Shown here in pieces: positions 27,070 to 35,314 of a DNA stretch of 36,998 bases; position 1 is the stretch's first letter, and every line of letters starts with the position of its first letter. The position numbers and the translations under genes are program-made. The notes beneath the pieces were generated by a model. It was not told the origin of the DNA, did no database searches, and saw only the letters and a program-made list of their open reading frames with translations. The stretch is from an uncultured SAR116 cluster alpha proteobacterium. GTDB taxonomy: Bacteria > Pseudomonadota > Alphaproteobacteria > Puniceispirillales > Puniceispirillaceae. The DNA lies in contig CACEJY010000013.1 in assembly GCA_902559985.1 (NCBI GenBank), positions 1 to 36,998 of the forward strand. The letters run 5' to 3'.

Positions 27070-27098
27070 GTCATAGCGCAGGAGGCTCAATGATGCAA
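27070..27098 (-). promoter_or_regulatory. Candidate promoter for tRNA-Leu
   Basis: Read on the minus strand, TTGCAT (27098-27093), a 17-base spacer and TATGAC (27075-27070) lie 18 bases before the tRNA 5' end. Both boxes are only partial matches, but the spacing and position suit a short tRNA leader. Confidence 0.3.
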
Positions 27099-27133
27099 AA
27101 GGAAAGCATGCTCCCGGAATAAAAATTGACATT

Positions 27134-27760
27134 TTATCGCTGGGTAAAGGGAGGTGATCCAGTGATAACATGCAAAAAGCTGGCTGCGGTTGACCGGGCG
27201 GATAAGAGCCAAAAACAGGGGTTTCCATTGTGATCATCGGGACGGCGCAAAATGATCGTTCCGAGATGCTCTATCATTGTGCGTGCTGTGGTTCCCACGG
27301 GCATTGCTGATGAGCTGCAATCAATTGGGCAGATCCGTTCTAATGTGCGGTGAATGAGGTGCCCGGTAAGGGCTAGGATAACCCATGCATCGGATTGATC
27401 AGTCATTGCCAAACTGTTTGATGTCGTTTTGCCAAGCAGGTCGCTCGCTTTGGCCACTGGATCAGGAAATGCATTCTCAAAGCACAGAAACCACTGACCG
27501 TGGGAGCTTGGTAACAGCAAACAGGCGTTTTTATCAGTTCGCTCAAATGCTTTTGTGGCGCTTGGATAGGCACTGATAAATAATTTATTAATTGCGGTAT
27601 CAAATACTGCCTCTTTGCCCATCAAGGGTGAAACCGAAACGATAGATCGCGGGAATACTTCGACAAGGCTTGCCCCATCGACGACTGTGCAGTGGCGATC
27701 AAGCGGGCTAGACGCAGTTAATGTGAAATTGGGTTTTTGGTCGGGTGAAGGACTATCCAT
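27134..27760 (-). CDS. soxG: Sarcosine oxidase gamma subunit
   Basis: A 208-aa protein of the SoxG family, the smaller folate-domain-like subunit of heterotetrameric sarcosine oxidase. It shows the short LTASSPLDRHCTVVDGASL entry, a central HGQWFLCFENAFPDPVAK, then LAMTDQSDAWVILALTGHLI with RTLERICPIDCSSSAMPVGT and EHLGTIILRRPDD, and the terminal FWLLSARSTAASFLHVI, in the family order. The start is the ATG at 27760, ten bases after GAAGGA, overlapping the soxA TAG by eight bases. An ATG eight codons earlier has no ribosome binding site. It is the last gene of the soxBDAG operon and is followed by tRNA-Leu on the same strand. Confidence 0.9.
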   Translation of the reverse strand: MDSPSPDQKPNFTLTASSPLDRHCTVVDGASLVEVFPRSIVSVSPLMGKEAVFDTAINKLFISAYPSATKAFERTDKNACLLLPSSHGQWFLCFENAFPDPVAKASDLLGKTTSNSLAMTDQSDAWVILALTGHLIHRTLERICPIDCSSSAMPVGTTARTMIEHLGTIILRRPDDHNGNPCFWLLSARSTAASFLHVITGSPPFTQR

Positions 27761-30710
27761 GAAGCCGAGTTCCTTCTGCGTCATAGAAATGTTGGCTGAT
27801 TAATTTCACTTTGATATCCTGATTTTCAAGAAGATTAACCGCCCGAACAACATCTCCATGACGCATACTGCCACGGCGAATATAGCCAAGACCAATAGAG
27901 GTTTTCAGGTGCGGAGAATAAGCCACCGAAGTCACCCAACCTTCATCATTTTCAGCTGTGTTGGCGGCCCCCACCGGTATGAAATGGGCACCAGCGGTGA
28001 GCAAGATTGCGGGGTCAAGTGGTTTAAGACCAACAAGTTCATAATCATCATCACGAACCATTTGTTCGCGGCGGCTCAAAACAAGTCCAATTGAATCCTT
28101 CTTTTGCAATACCATCTGGCCGAGCCCCAATTGCCGAGCTGTTGTCTGCCCATTCAATTCATTGCCGGCCACGTGGCCTTTTTCAATCCGCATCACGCTC
28201 AGCGCTTCGGTACCGTAGGCAGTGACACCAAATTCTTCGCCTGCTGCCATTAAGGCGCGCATCATCGAATTACCATAACGAGCCGGAACCGCAATCTCGT
28301 AGGCAAGTTCACCAGAGAAGGAGATACGAAATAGCCGCGCCTTAACACCACAGCAAATAAGGACTGTACCGCATGCCATAAAGGGGAAGGCGTCATTTGA
28401 AATATCCTCTCCAGGATCAATCAGCTTTTCCAACAGGCGGCGGGAATTTGGTCCGGCAACGGCAAATTGGGCATATTGTTCGGTTACTGAAATCAAATGA
28501 ACGTCCAGATCCGGCCATAAACACTGATGACAAAACTCCAGATGCCGGAATACGGCCACCGCGTTGGCAGTTGTAGTGGTCATCAGATAATGTGTTTTGC
28601 TAAGCCGGGCTGTGGTTCCATCATCCATTACCATGCCGTCTTCGCGAAGCATAAGACCATAACGCGTTTTGCCAACTTGCAATTTAGCAAATCCATTTGC
28701 GTAGACGCGGTTCAAAAAAATTCCGGCATCGTGGCCCTGAACATCAATTTTACCGAGCGTGGAAACGTCACAAACGCCAACCGACTTCCGAACCGCCAGA
28801 ACTTCACGATTAACTGATTGCCTCCATTCTGTTTCCCCTGGTTTGGGATACCATTGAGCACGAAGCCAGACGCCGGCTTCAACGAATTTGGCCCCTTGTT
28901 CAACCGCCCATACATGCGATGGCGTATGGCGTGTGGGACGAAATTCTTTGCCACGACTGCGCCCGGCAAACGCAGCAATTGGGACGGGCGTGTAAGGTGG
29001 CCGGAAAATGGTGGTGCCTGTTTCGGCAATCGTTTTGCCCGATATCTCAGCAAGAATGGCTAGCCCTAGAATATTGGCAATTTTGCCCTGGTCAGTTGCC
29101 ATGCCAAGAGTTGAATAGCGCTTTAGATGCTCAATCGACCGGAACCCCTCGCGATGTGCCAGTTTTATATCTTTAACGCCAACATCATGTTGAAAATCAA
29201 CAAATGCATTATTAATGCTGTCTTTGACATACCAAAAAGGTTGGATAGCAAAGTCTTCATCACTTGCACTAGGGACCCTTGTCAAGGCAGGTTTACCACC
29301 AAGATCATTTACAACTCTATGCCCTGCTTCTATGCCGCCTTTTAAGCAAGATGCCAGACCCATGGTGCCATTCGCCGCTCCGGTGACAATCATTCCTTCT
29401 GGAAGAGTGGGGCCCGGCACAAAACCGGCAATCGCGGCGTTCCAAATAGGTCTGCCACGGTGATGGCAAGTCAAATGCACATTTGGCGACCAGCCCCCAG
29501 ATACGGCAAGGCAATCAGCTGGAATACGGGTTCCGTTATTGATTAGGATAGAACTTAAACCAAGGCGACCTTTACTGTTGACAACATACCCACCACGCAC
29601 GCACGGCACACCGGTCGGTGGTATCTTCTGGCAATTTGGCCGAGTGTCAACAATCCCTGTGATTTCAACCCCTGACGCGTGCAAATCTTTTGCGGTTTCC
29701 CAGCCATCATCATTATTGGTGAAAATAGCAACACGCTTTCCAGGGGAGACACCAAACCGGTTTACATAGGTTCTAACTGCCCCCGCTAGCATAATTCCCG
29801 GCCGATCATTATTACTGAAGGTAATGGCTCGCTCAGTTGCACCACCCGCCAGAATGCAACGTTGACTACGTATATGCCATAATATTTGCCGTACATTTCC
29901 ATTCGCGTCATGTTCGTTCACCCGCTCTAGCGCCCCATAACAGCCATGATCAAAGGCACCAAAAACCGTGGTTCTCGATAAAATCCGTACATTATCCATT
30001 GTGCCCAAGGCGCCAATGGTTTCCGCAGCAAAAATAGCACTGCTCATACCATTTATTTCTGCAGTTTCGGCGTTCAATCTGCCACCGAGACAGAAATCTT
30101 CATCGGCCAGAATAACCTGCAATCCAGACTTAGCGGCAGAAAGGGTCGCCATCAAGCCGCTTGCTCCACTGCCAATAACCAGCAGGTCGCAATGTAAGTA
30201 GCCTTTATCATATAGGTCAGGATCAGCCTCACCTGATAAACTGCCAAGTCCAGCTGCTTTGCGGATCAACGGCTCGTAAAACTTTTCCCAAAAGGCCGCT
30301 GGCCACATGAATGTCTTGTAGTAAAACCCAACCCCAAGCAGTGGAGATAAAAGATCATTGATGGCCATAAGGTCAAACGACAAAAGTCCAATCTTGGTCT
30401 GGCTTTTTGCCGTTAGCCCATGGAAAAGTTGGGTTGTAGTGGCGCGACAATTTGGATCCTCGGATGCGCCACTGCCAACTGTTACCAACGCGTTCGGTTC
30501 TTCTGAACCTGCGGATAGAATGCCACGCGGACGATGATATTTGAAGCTGCGACCTAACAAGCGTACATTGTTTGCTAGCAGTGCTGATGCCAATGTATCA
30601 CCAGAAAACCCTGCATAATGCTGCCCATCAAAGCGAAAACTAAGCGGTTTACTACGGTCAATAAGCCCACCGGAGATGCGGTTTATTTGTGAAAGATTTG
30701 CCGCGCTCAT
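27753..30710 (-). CDS. soxA: Sarcosine oxidase alpha subunit
   Basis: A 985-aa large subunit of the four-part sarcosine oxidase. This enzyme demethylates sarcosine to glycine, passes the methyl as methylene-THF and makes H2O2. The N-terminal ferredoxin-like region has RFDGQHYAGFSGDTLASALL and GRSFKYHRPRGILSAGSEEP. The NAD/FAD domain starts with LLVIGSGASGLMATLSAAKS (GSGASG at 180-185), with a second Rossmann strand RVAIFTNNDDGWETAKDL. From about residue 600 a glycine-cleavage T-protein fold takes over (TRHTPSHVWAVEQGAKFVEA, AVAGPNSRRLLEKLIDPGED, MRIEKGHVAGNELNGQTTA) that binds folate. The length is typical. It overlaps soxD by ATGA and soxG by eight bases. The exact substrate may be another N-methyl amine. 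Confidence 0.95.
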   Translation of the reverse strand: MSAANLSQINRISGGLIDRSKPLSFRFDGQHYAGFSGDTLASALLANNVRLLGRSFKYHRPRGILSAGSEEPNALVTVGSGASEDPNCRATTTQLFHGLTAKSQTKIGLLSFDLMAINDLLSPLLGVGFYYKTFMWPAAFWEKFYEPLIRKAAGLGSLSGEADPDLYDKGYLHCDLLVIGSGASGLMATLSAAKSGLQVILADEDFCLGGRLNAETAEINGMSSAIFAAETIGALGTMDNVRILSRTTVFGAFDHGCYGALERVNEHDANGNVRQILWHIRSQRCILAGGATERAITFSNNDRPGIMLAGAVRTYVNRFGVSPGKRVAIFTNNDDGWETAKDLHASGVEITGIVDTRPNCQKIPPTGVPCVRGGYVVNSKGRLGLSSILINNGTRIPADCLAVSGGWSPNVHLTCHHRGRPIWNAAIAGFVPGPTLPEGMIVTGAANGTMGLASCLKGGIEAGHRVVNDLGGKPALTRVPSASDEDFAIQPFWYVKDSINNAFVDFQHDVGVKDIKLAHREGFRSIEHLKRYSTLGMATDQGKIANILGLAILAEISGKTIAETGTTIFRPPYTPVPIAAFAGRSRGKEFRPTRHTPSHVWAVEQGAKFVEAGVWLRAQWYPKPGETEWRQSVNREVLAVRKSVGVCDVSTLGKIDVQGHDAGIFLNRVYANGFAKLQVGKTRYGLMLREDGMVMDDGTTARLSKTHYLMTTTTANAVAVFRHLEFCHQCLWPDLDVHLISVTEQYAQFAVAGPNSRRLLEKLIDPGEDISNDAFPFMACGTVLICCGVKARLFRISFSGELAYEIAVPARYGNSMMRALMAAGEEFGVTAYGTEALSVMRIEKGHVAGNELNGQTTARQLGLGQMVLQKKDSIGLVLSRREQMVRDDDYELVGLKPLDPAILLTAGAHFIPVGAANTAENDEGWVTSVAYSPHLKTSIGLGYIRRGSMRHGDVVRAVNLLENQDIKVKLISQHFYDAEGTRLHG

Positions 30711-31120
30711 CTGGGCTGGTCCCTGGCAATCCTGCGTTTGGCTGGTTTTTTTGCGTTCGCTTTTCTGTTTGCTCTCGCACCCTGAGTCGCTGTAGATGAT
30801 TTGGATGCTTTAGCGGCCGCCGGTGCCTCAGACAACTTTGATGTTTTGGACGGAAGGGCTACATCGCGGGCAAGGTTTACTTCCAGCACCGCATGCGTCA
30901 CCGTATCCCGCGTAACTACAAGCCATGACCGATCGCCGTGTTCGTGGAACCATAATTCACGGTGCAGTCCAGCAGGATTGTCCCTTAAATACATATAGTT
31001 ATAAAACGCTTCGTCAGCATCATCTGCTTGCCAGTCAGGGCGGTTCAGCAAGCTTGCATCGCCAAGAATGGTGAATTCGGCGGCATCCCGTGGGCCAAGA
31101 AGTGGATGATTGATGATCAT
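30707..31120 (-). CDS. soxD: Sarcosine oxidase delta subunit, variant without the zinc cysteines
   Basis: A 137-aa SoxD-family subunit. The core GPRDAAEFTILGDASLLNRP, YNYMYLRDNPAGLHRELWFH and SWLVVTRDTVTHAVLEVNLA matches the family. The canonical delta subunit has CPxCG at the N-terminus and a later HGC that together hold zinc. Here those positions read HPLLG and HGD, so three cysteines are replaced. The C-terminus is extended by about 50 residues rich in Ala, Lys, Arg and Ser (KASKSSTATQGARANRKANA), which canonical subunits of 85-100 aa lack. It sits in the normal soxB-D-A-G position, 32 bases after soxB and overlapping soxA by four. Family membership is sure. The loss of zinc is read directly from the sequence, and its consequence is unknown. 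Confidence 0.88.
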   Translation of the reverse strand: MIINHPLLGPRDAAEFTILGDASLLNRPDWQADDADEAFYNYMYLRDNPAGLHRELWFHEHGDRSWLVVTRDTVTHAVLEVNLARDVALPSKTSKLSEAPAAAKASKSSTATQGARANRKANAKKPAKRRIARDQPR

Positions 31121-31152
31121 TGCGTTAGATCGTTGTTCCTATTAACAGTCAA

Positions 31153-32403
31153 TCAATGAAGGTTTGGCTGGGCACCGGCCCCGCGTTCGTCAAGCATGGC
31201 ACCGCGTTGAAACCTGTCAAGACGCAGCTTAGCCGCTACTTTATGTGGCTCGTCACGTGCCAAAAGATGCGCAAAACAGAGACCTGAGGCGGGAGTGGCC
31301 TTGAATCCGCCATAGCACCAGCCTGCATTTAGATACAACTGATTAATTGGAGTTCTATCGATAATTGGTGAGCCATCCATTGACATATCCATTATCCCGC
31401 CCCAGTTACGTAGCACCCGCGCCCGGCCAATCATCGGCATGATGGCCATACCGCCCTCGCACACGTCCTCAAAAACTGGCAGATTACCTCGTTGAGCATA
31501 GCTGTTATATCCGTCAATATCCCCGCCAAAAACAAGGCCGCCCTTGTCAGATTGGCTTATGTAAAAATGTCCTGCACCAAAGGTGATTACATTAGGAATG
31601 ACCGGTTTTAACCCCTCGCTAACAAAAGCTTGTAGAACATGACTCTCAATGGGAAGGCGTAATCCGGCTTTTGCCATGACACGGCTAGTTGATCCGGCAA
31701 CCGCAACGCCAATTTTACCAGCGTTGATTATGCCACGAGTGGTTTTAACACCAATGCATGTTCCATTTTTGATGATAAAGTCGGTGACCTCGCAATTCTG
31801 TATGATATCGACACCGCGCTGATCTGCAGCCCGCGCGTAGCCCCAGGCCACAGCATCATGCCTAGCAGTTCCGGCTCGCGGCTGCAGTAGGCCACCCAAA
31901 ATTGGGAAGCGCGCATTTTCAAAATCCAAAAAAGGGCACATCTTGCGCAATTGATTCTGGCTCAAAAGTTTGGCATCGGCACCATGAAGGCGCATCGCAT
32001 TGCCTCGTCTGATAAAGGCATCACGCTGTGCATCGGAATGATAAAGGTTGATAATGCCGCGCTGTGAAATCATCGCATTATAGTTTAGCTCCTGTTCTAA
32101 GCCTTCCCATAGCTTTAGCGACTGTTCATAAAAAGGCTCGTTCCCATCGAGAAGATAATTGGACCGGATAATTGTGGTGTTACGCCCAATATTTCCCGAC
32201 CCAAGCCAACCCTTTTCCAGAACGGCAATGTTGGTCAAGCCATAACGGCTAGCTAAATAAAATGATGTGGCAAGCCCATGGCCACCGCCTCCTATAATAA
32301 CGATGTCATAGTGGCGTTTTGGCTCAGGTTCCCGCCACATGGGTGTCCAGCCTTGATTGCTATTAAGCGCCTGATTAACTATTGACCAGATTGAATATCG
32401 CAT
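31153..32403 (-). CDS. soxB: Sarcosine oxidase beta subunit
   Basis: A 416-aa catalytic subunit of the DAO family. It carries noncovalent FAD and a covalently attached FMN between the subunits. The opening MRYSIWSIVNQALNSNQGW and the FAD motif IIGGGGHGLATSFYLA (GGGGHG at 38-43) are standard. The FMN-linking histidine is expected at H182 in AGTARHDAVAWGYARAAD. The end GSPIIDRTPINQLYLNAGWC, then GGFKATPASG, is the second FAD contact. The start is the ATG at 32403 with GGAG five bases before it. An upstream in-frame start adds 16 unconserved residues. It leads the soxBDAG operon. The glyA, folD and purU genes that often accompany the operon are not in the window. Confidence 0.95.
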   Translation of the reverse strand: MRYSIWSIVNQALNSNQGWTPMWREPEPKRHYDIVIIGGGGHGLATSFYLASRYGLTNIAVLEKGWLGSGNIGRNTTIIRSNYLLDGNEPFYEQSLKLWEGLEQELNYNAMISQRGIINLYHSDAQRDAFIRRGNAMRLHGADAKLLSQNQLRKMCPFLDFENARFPILGGLLQPRAGTARHDAVAWGYARAADQRGVDIIQNCEVTDFIIKNGTCIGVKTTRGIINAGKIGVAVAGSTSRVMAKAGLRLPIESHVLQAFVSEGLKPVIPNVITFGAGHFYISQSDKGGLVFGGDIDGYNSYAQRGNLPVFEDVCEGGMAIMPMIGRARVLRNWGGIMDMSMDGSPIIDRTPINQLYLNAGWCYGGFKATPASGLCFAHLLARDEPHKVAAKLRLDRFQRGAMLDERGAGAQPNLH

Positions 32404-32870
32404 GTTTGCTCCAGCGATTGACGACCCTAAAACCAAGCCTGACTGTTGCAAAAATTATCAAAAAGAAAAAGACTTTTTTACCAGAAACTAGTTAAGATGT
32501 GGGGTTGATAACCAACGCCACTAGCCACAGCCCGGAAAAGGGATTGATTAGTAAGGACTCGCAGAAAAACCCTTGAATATATGATGATCAGTTCAAATAA
32601 GCATGAAAAAACTGGCTATTTTGATGAAAGAAGTAGCAGTGAACATTACGGCACATCGCTCGAGTACGATGTTGCGTTGGGGAAGCGCTAATGCTGGTAG
32701 TTGGGTTTGCCAAATATGCTTGACGGATTTGATCTTGCTAGGATTTGCTTACCCTGACTGCTGGACGCAGGGTGAGGCTTAGGAGTTGATCCAAACTCGC
32801 AAATTAAAGCAAATTAGAATAATGACAACACTCCAAATTGGTTCTCCGAGGCCAACAAGCGTTTGGCAAC
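32404..32870. other. 467-bp gap upstream of soxB with a possible decayed coding remnant
   Basis: This stretch probably contains the soxB promoter, but no convincing boxes were picked out. On the plus strand, from an ATG at 32716, one frame interrupted by three stops reads MLDGFDLARIC and later NDNTPNWFSEANKRLATYL. A second frame in the middle reads AYPDCWTQGEA. In order these recall the LDG...DLARI...GPWCTQ...GDDTRxWG...NRNKRS pattern of CaiB/BaiF CoA-transferases with deletions and frameshifts. This is only a by-eye resemblance. Confidence 0.25.
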
Positions 32871-33551
32871 TTATCTTATTTGTTTTTTATAACCACCAAG
32901 AATGGAAAAACGACGCAGAAAACTTGCTGCGGCGTCATCGGGCGATTGCGGCCTTAGCCTTATATTGGCGGGTGTACCAGCAGGCTTGATAAAAATTTTG
33001 GCAGCCTCTTGCTGAGAAAATCCAGCAAGCTGGGTTGCTTCCAGCCAAGCAGCCATCCTGTCCGCCCGTTTAATTGTGCGTTTCACACTCTCAGGAATGA
33101 TAAGTGGCAGGCCAAACCGCATATTAACGGCGCGATCAAGTCCTGCCTCGATTTCGTTATAAACACCGCCAAGCACATGCTTGAACGGGGTTATCATATC
33201 ACCAATCACATATTCGGGAGCATCATGTAGTAAAGCCGCCAGATACCATTTTTGATCCAGTTTTGGAGCATTGGCCCTTACAAGTCGTTCTACTATAACG
33301 CTATGTTGTGCAACTGAAAAACTGTGTTTGCCGCGGGTCTGGCCGTTCCAGCGGCTGACACGGGCCAGCCCATGGGCGATATCTTCAATTTCGATGTCAA
33401 GAGGTGAGGGGTTGAGAATATCAAGGCGTCTGCCGCTAAGCATTCGCTGCCATGCTCGTTCGTCTATAGCATGCTTTTTTGGCTTGGTTTTGACAGATTT
33501 GCCACGGCTCCATTTTACTTTTAATTGACGATTTGAAGCAGGTTTTTGCAT
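32871..33551 (-). CDS. HD-domain hydrolase (YfbR-like)
   Basis: A 226-aa metal-dependent phosphohydrolase of the HD superfamily. The pattern is H83 in HSFSVAQHSVIVERL, the H109-D110 pair in YLAALLHDAPEYVIGDMI, and the last ligand D164 in KRADRMAAWLEATQL. The ordering and the APEYVIGDMITPFK segment resemble YfbR-type 5'-deoxyribonucleotidases and phage-like HD proteins, so a nucleotide substrate is likely but unproven. The start is uncertain: the frame stays open to 33635, but residues before the ATG at 33551 look non-coding. No clear ribosome binding site supports this ATG or the one at 33569. The N-terminal 28 residues are strongly basic. It is divergent from the coiled-coil protein gene. 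Confidence 0.8.
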   Translation of the reverse strand: MQKPASNRQLKVKWSRGKSVKTKPKKHAIDERAWQRMLSGRRLDILNPSPLDIEIEDIAHGLARVSRWNGQTRGKHSFSVAQHSVIVERLVRANAPKLDQKWYLAALLHDAPEYVIGDMITPFKHVLGGVYNEIEAGLDRAVNMRFGLPLIIPESVKRTIKRADRMAAWLEATQLAGFSQQEAAKIFIKPAGTPANIRLRPQSPDDAAASFLRRFSILGGYKKQIR

Positions 33552-33787
33552 AAGGACGGTCACAATCATTAGCTGGGATTTCAAGAACCTGTGCTGTAAA
33601 CCCAGCTTGCAATCCTGACACGGGGGCTGCCTCAAACTGAGTTAGTCGAGCGCGGTACTTTGCCAATTCTGGTAAAAATTTTCAAGCAGCACTAATTTAT
33701 TGGTTGTCTTGCTTTTATCTTTTAGCCAACGAAATTGATCATCGCTTGGTGTTTTTGTATCATTATTGTATCAAAAAAATGTCGGCT

Positions 33788-33816
33788 ATGCCAAAAATGC
33801 ATCACGATGCTGTCAA
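33788..33816 (-). promoter_or_regulatory. Candidate promoter reading toward the HD-hydrolase gene
   Basis: On the minus strand a consensus TTGACA (33816-33811), a 17-base spacer and a weak TGGCAT (33793-33788) precede the HD gene by more than 200 bases, just upstream of the divergent gene's start. It would give the HD gene a long leader. The -10 is poor. Confidence 0.25.
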
Positions 33817-33827
33817 GGGTTGCCTGA

Positions 33828-34526
33828 ATGGATTTTTTTGAGACACAAGAGCGCTATCGCCGCCGCGAGATGCGTGGCTGGTTTGCACTGCTTTCACGTG
33901 TTGCTATTGTTGGTGGTACGTTGTGGTTCGGCTGGGTCTGGGGAAAGGCTGAGCAATCTAGCCTGCAAGCGGAAGCGAATCTAGTGATATACGAAAATAA
34001 CGTGCGGATTAGCGAGCTTAGTAATGAGGTCCAATTATTGCAGCGCTTGCTCGCAGAAACTAAGGCGGCCGGCACAGCAAAATCGGTAACGGGCGAGAAA
34101 AATGTTGCTTTGCGGCAGATTATTGCCAAGAAAATTGCGGCTGGGGTTGAGCCGGAACAAATCATTGCGTCTATGCAGGGACTTGGTAACCCCGTTAATT
34201 GCAGAGAAATAGCTCGCCATGATGTGGCCGTTGCAACCCCACTTTATGCCGGGCCAGAGTCAAAAATTACTCTCTTTGATGGTGGGTTGAAACTACATGT
34301 TGAAGGAAGCCCTGGCAAAAAGGCCCAGCGAAATACGCCTTGGTTTGATCCCAGTCAGCCAGTGCGCATTCGGCAGGTTTTTCTTGGTAGCCAAAAAATA
34401 GAATCTGGCGTTGTACCAATGGAAACCATCATCCCAACCGAAGACTGGATATTGAAATTGCGCTTTGAAAAAGCCAGCCTCCACGGTTATGTGACAAGCA
34501 TTATATCAAGTTGTATCCTTCGCTAG
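33828..34526 (+). CDS. Membrane-anchored coiled-coil protein of unknown function
   Basis: A 232-aa protein I cannot assign. Residues 1-17 are charged (FFETQERYRRREMRGW). Residues 18-38 form one membrane segment (ALLSRVAIVGGTLWFGWVWG). Residues 45-85 have the heptad-like pattern of a coiled coil (NNVRISELSNEVQLLQRLLA). The remaining 145 residues form a probable periplasmic globular domain with many beta strands (HDVAVATPLYAGPESKITLF, QPVRIRQVFLGSQKIE, WILKLRFEKASLHGYVTSII) and two cysteines, near 124 and 230. Topology by positive charges is N-in. The ATG follows AAGGG at about nine bases. It is a single gene, divergent from the HD hydrolase. The architecture resembles divisome or envelope accessory proteins, which is only a guess. 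Confidence 0.72.
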   Translation: MDFFETQERYRRREMRGWFALLSRVAIVGGTLWFGWVWGKAEQSSLQAEANLVIYENNVRISELSNEVQLLQRLLAETKAAGTAKSVTGEKNVALRQIIAKKIAAGVEPEQIIASMQGLGNPVNCREIARHDVAVATPLYAGPESKITLFDGGLKLHVEGSPGKKAQRNTPWFDPSQPVRIRQVFLGSQKIESGVVPMETIIPTEDWILKLRFEKASLHGYVTSIISSCILR

Positions 34527-34554
34527 TAGACATGGTTTATGACGACTTGTTCTA

Positions 34555-35175
34555 TTATTTTACGTCTGGACGCTTCATAGAAAATACTTTCGTAATTTGG
34601 GCATAATCCATATAGCCAAGACGCGCTAGCGGCTGAAATGCCGTAACATCGACCTTTCCGTCTTTGATAATCTTATCGTCAATATAGATACCGGTAATAG
34701 TGCCAATCACCATAATGCCAGCATTTGCATTGTCTGGCTTTGGCAATTCAACAACCTTCCACAATTTACATTCTAACGCAGCCGGTGATGTGGCAACACG
34801 CGGCACCGACACGGTTTTACAGTCAGCCATTTCAAGATTTGCAGCGGCAAATTCACTCTCGCCATATGGCAGGTTACCCGAAGTAATATTCATCGCATTG
34901 CCAAGCGCGCTACTCACGATGTTAACAACAAACTCTTTAGTCTCTATGACATTGCGAATTGAGTCCTTGTGGCTTGAATTGCTATGCGGGGCACTGCTGA
35001 AAATCACCATTGGTGGCTGCTCAGAGATGGCGTTGAAATAGCTATAAGGAGCTAGATTAACACTACCATCTTCTCCGCGGCTGGAAATCCAACCAATGGG
35101 GCGAGGCGAGATAATGGCTTTTATAGGATTGAATGACAGGCCTACCTCTTTATGTGTTCCGGGACGGAAATACAT
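34555..35175 (-). CDS. Flavin reductase-like protein (FMN-binding split barrel)
   Basis: A 206-aa DIM6/NTAB-family protein. It begins MYFRPGTHKEVGLSFNPIKA, then IISPRPIGWISSRGEDGSVN, the flavin phosphate-binding segment, NLAPYSYFNAISEQPPMVIF, and later KEFVVNIVS and ECKLWKVVELPK, IMVIGTITGIYIDD and the closing LARLGYMDYAQ, as in FMN-binding reductase-domain oxidoreductases. The start is the ATG at 35175, eight bases after AAGGAG. The frame stays open 35 codons further, but that part is not conserved. It may supply reduced flavin or act alone on an unknown substrate. It lies downstream of the small membrane protein and ycgN-like genes on the same strand, after a 139-base gap. Confidence 0.87.
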   Translation of the reverse strand: MYFRPGTHKEVGLSFNPIKAIISPRPIGWISSRGEDGSVNLAPYSYFNAISEQPPMVIFSSAPHSNSSHKDSIRNVIETKEFVVNIVSSALGNAMNITSGNLPYGESEFAAANLEMADCKTVSVPRVATSPAALECKLWKVVELPKPDNANAGIMVIGTITGIYIDDKIIKDGKVDVTAFQPLARLGYMDYAQITKVFSMKRPDVK

Positions 35176-35314
35176 AATTTCAACTCCTTGTATATCTCGC
35201 GCGACGTTATACGCATCTTTCCAAGGTGAGGACAAGTCATTAAGTGAACCCCCGCACATCAGACCCAATAAATCAAACACATTAGATTTGCGGTATTTAA
35301 TAAGGTGTACTGGG

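Noticed and set aside
32603-32782. 59-codon plus-strand frame starting MKKLAILMKEVAVN upstream of soxB
   Set aside because: It has no ribosome binding site, an unusual Trp/Cys content and partial overlap with the possible CoA-transferase remnant, so it is not credible as a gene.
33765-33780. Repeated TGTATCA motif between the HD and coiled-coil genes as a CRISPR-like or operator repeat
   Set aside because: Only two 7-base copies are present in an AT-rich stretch, which is expected by chance.
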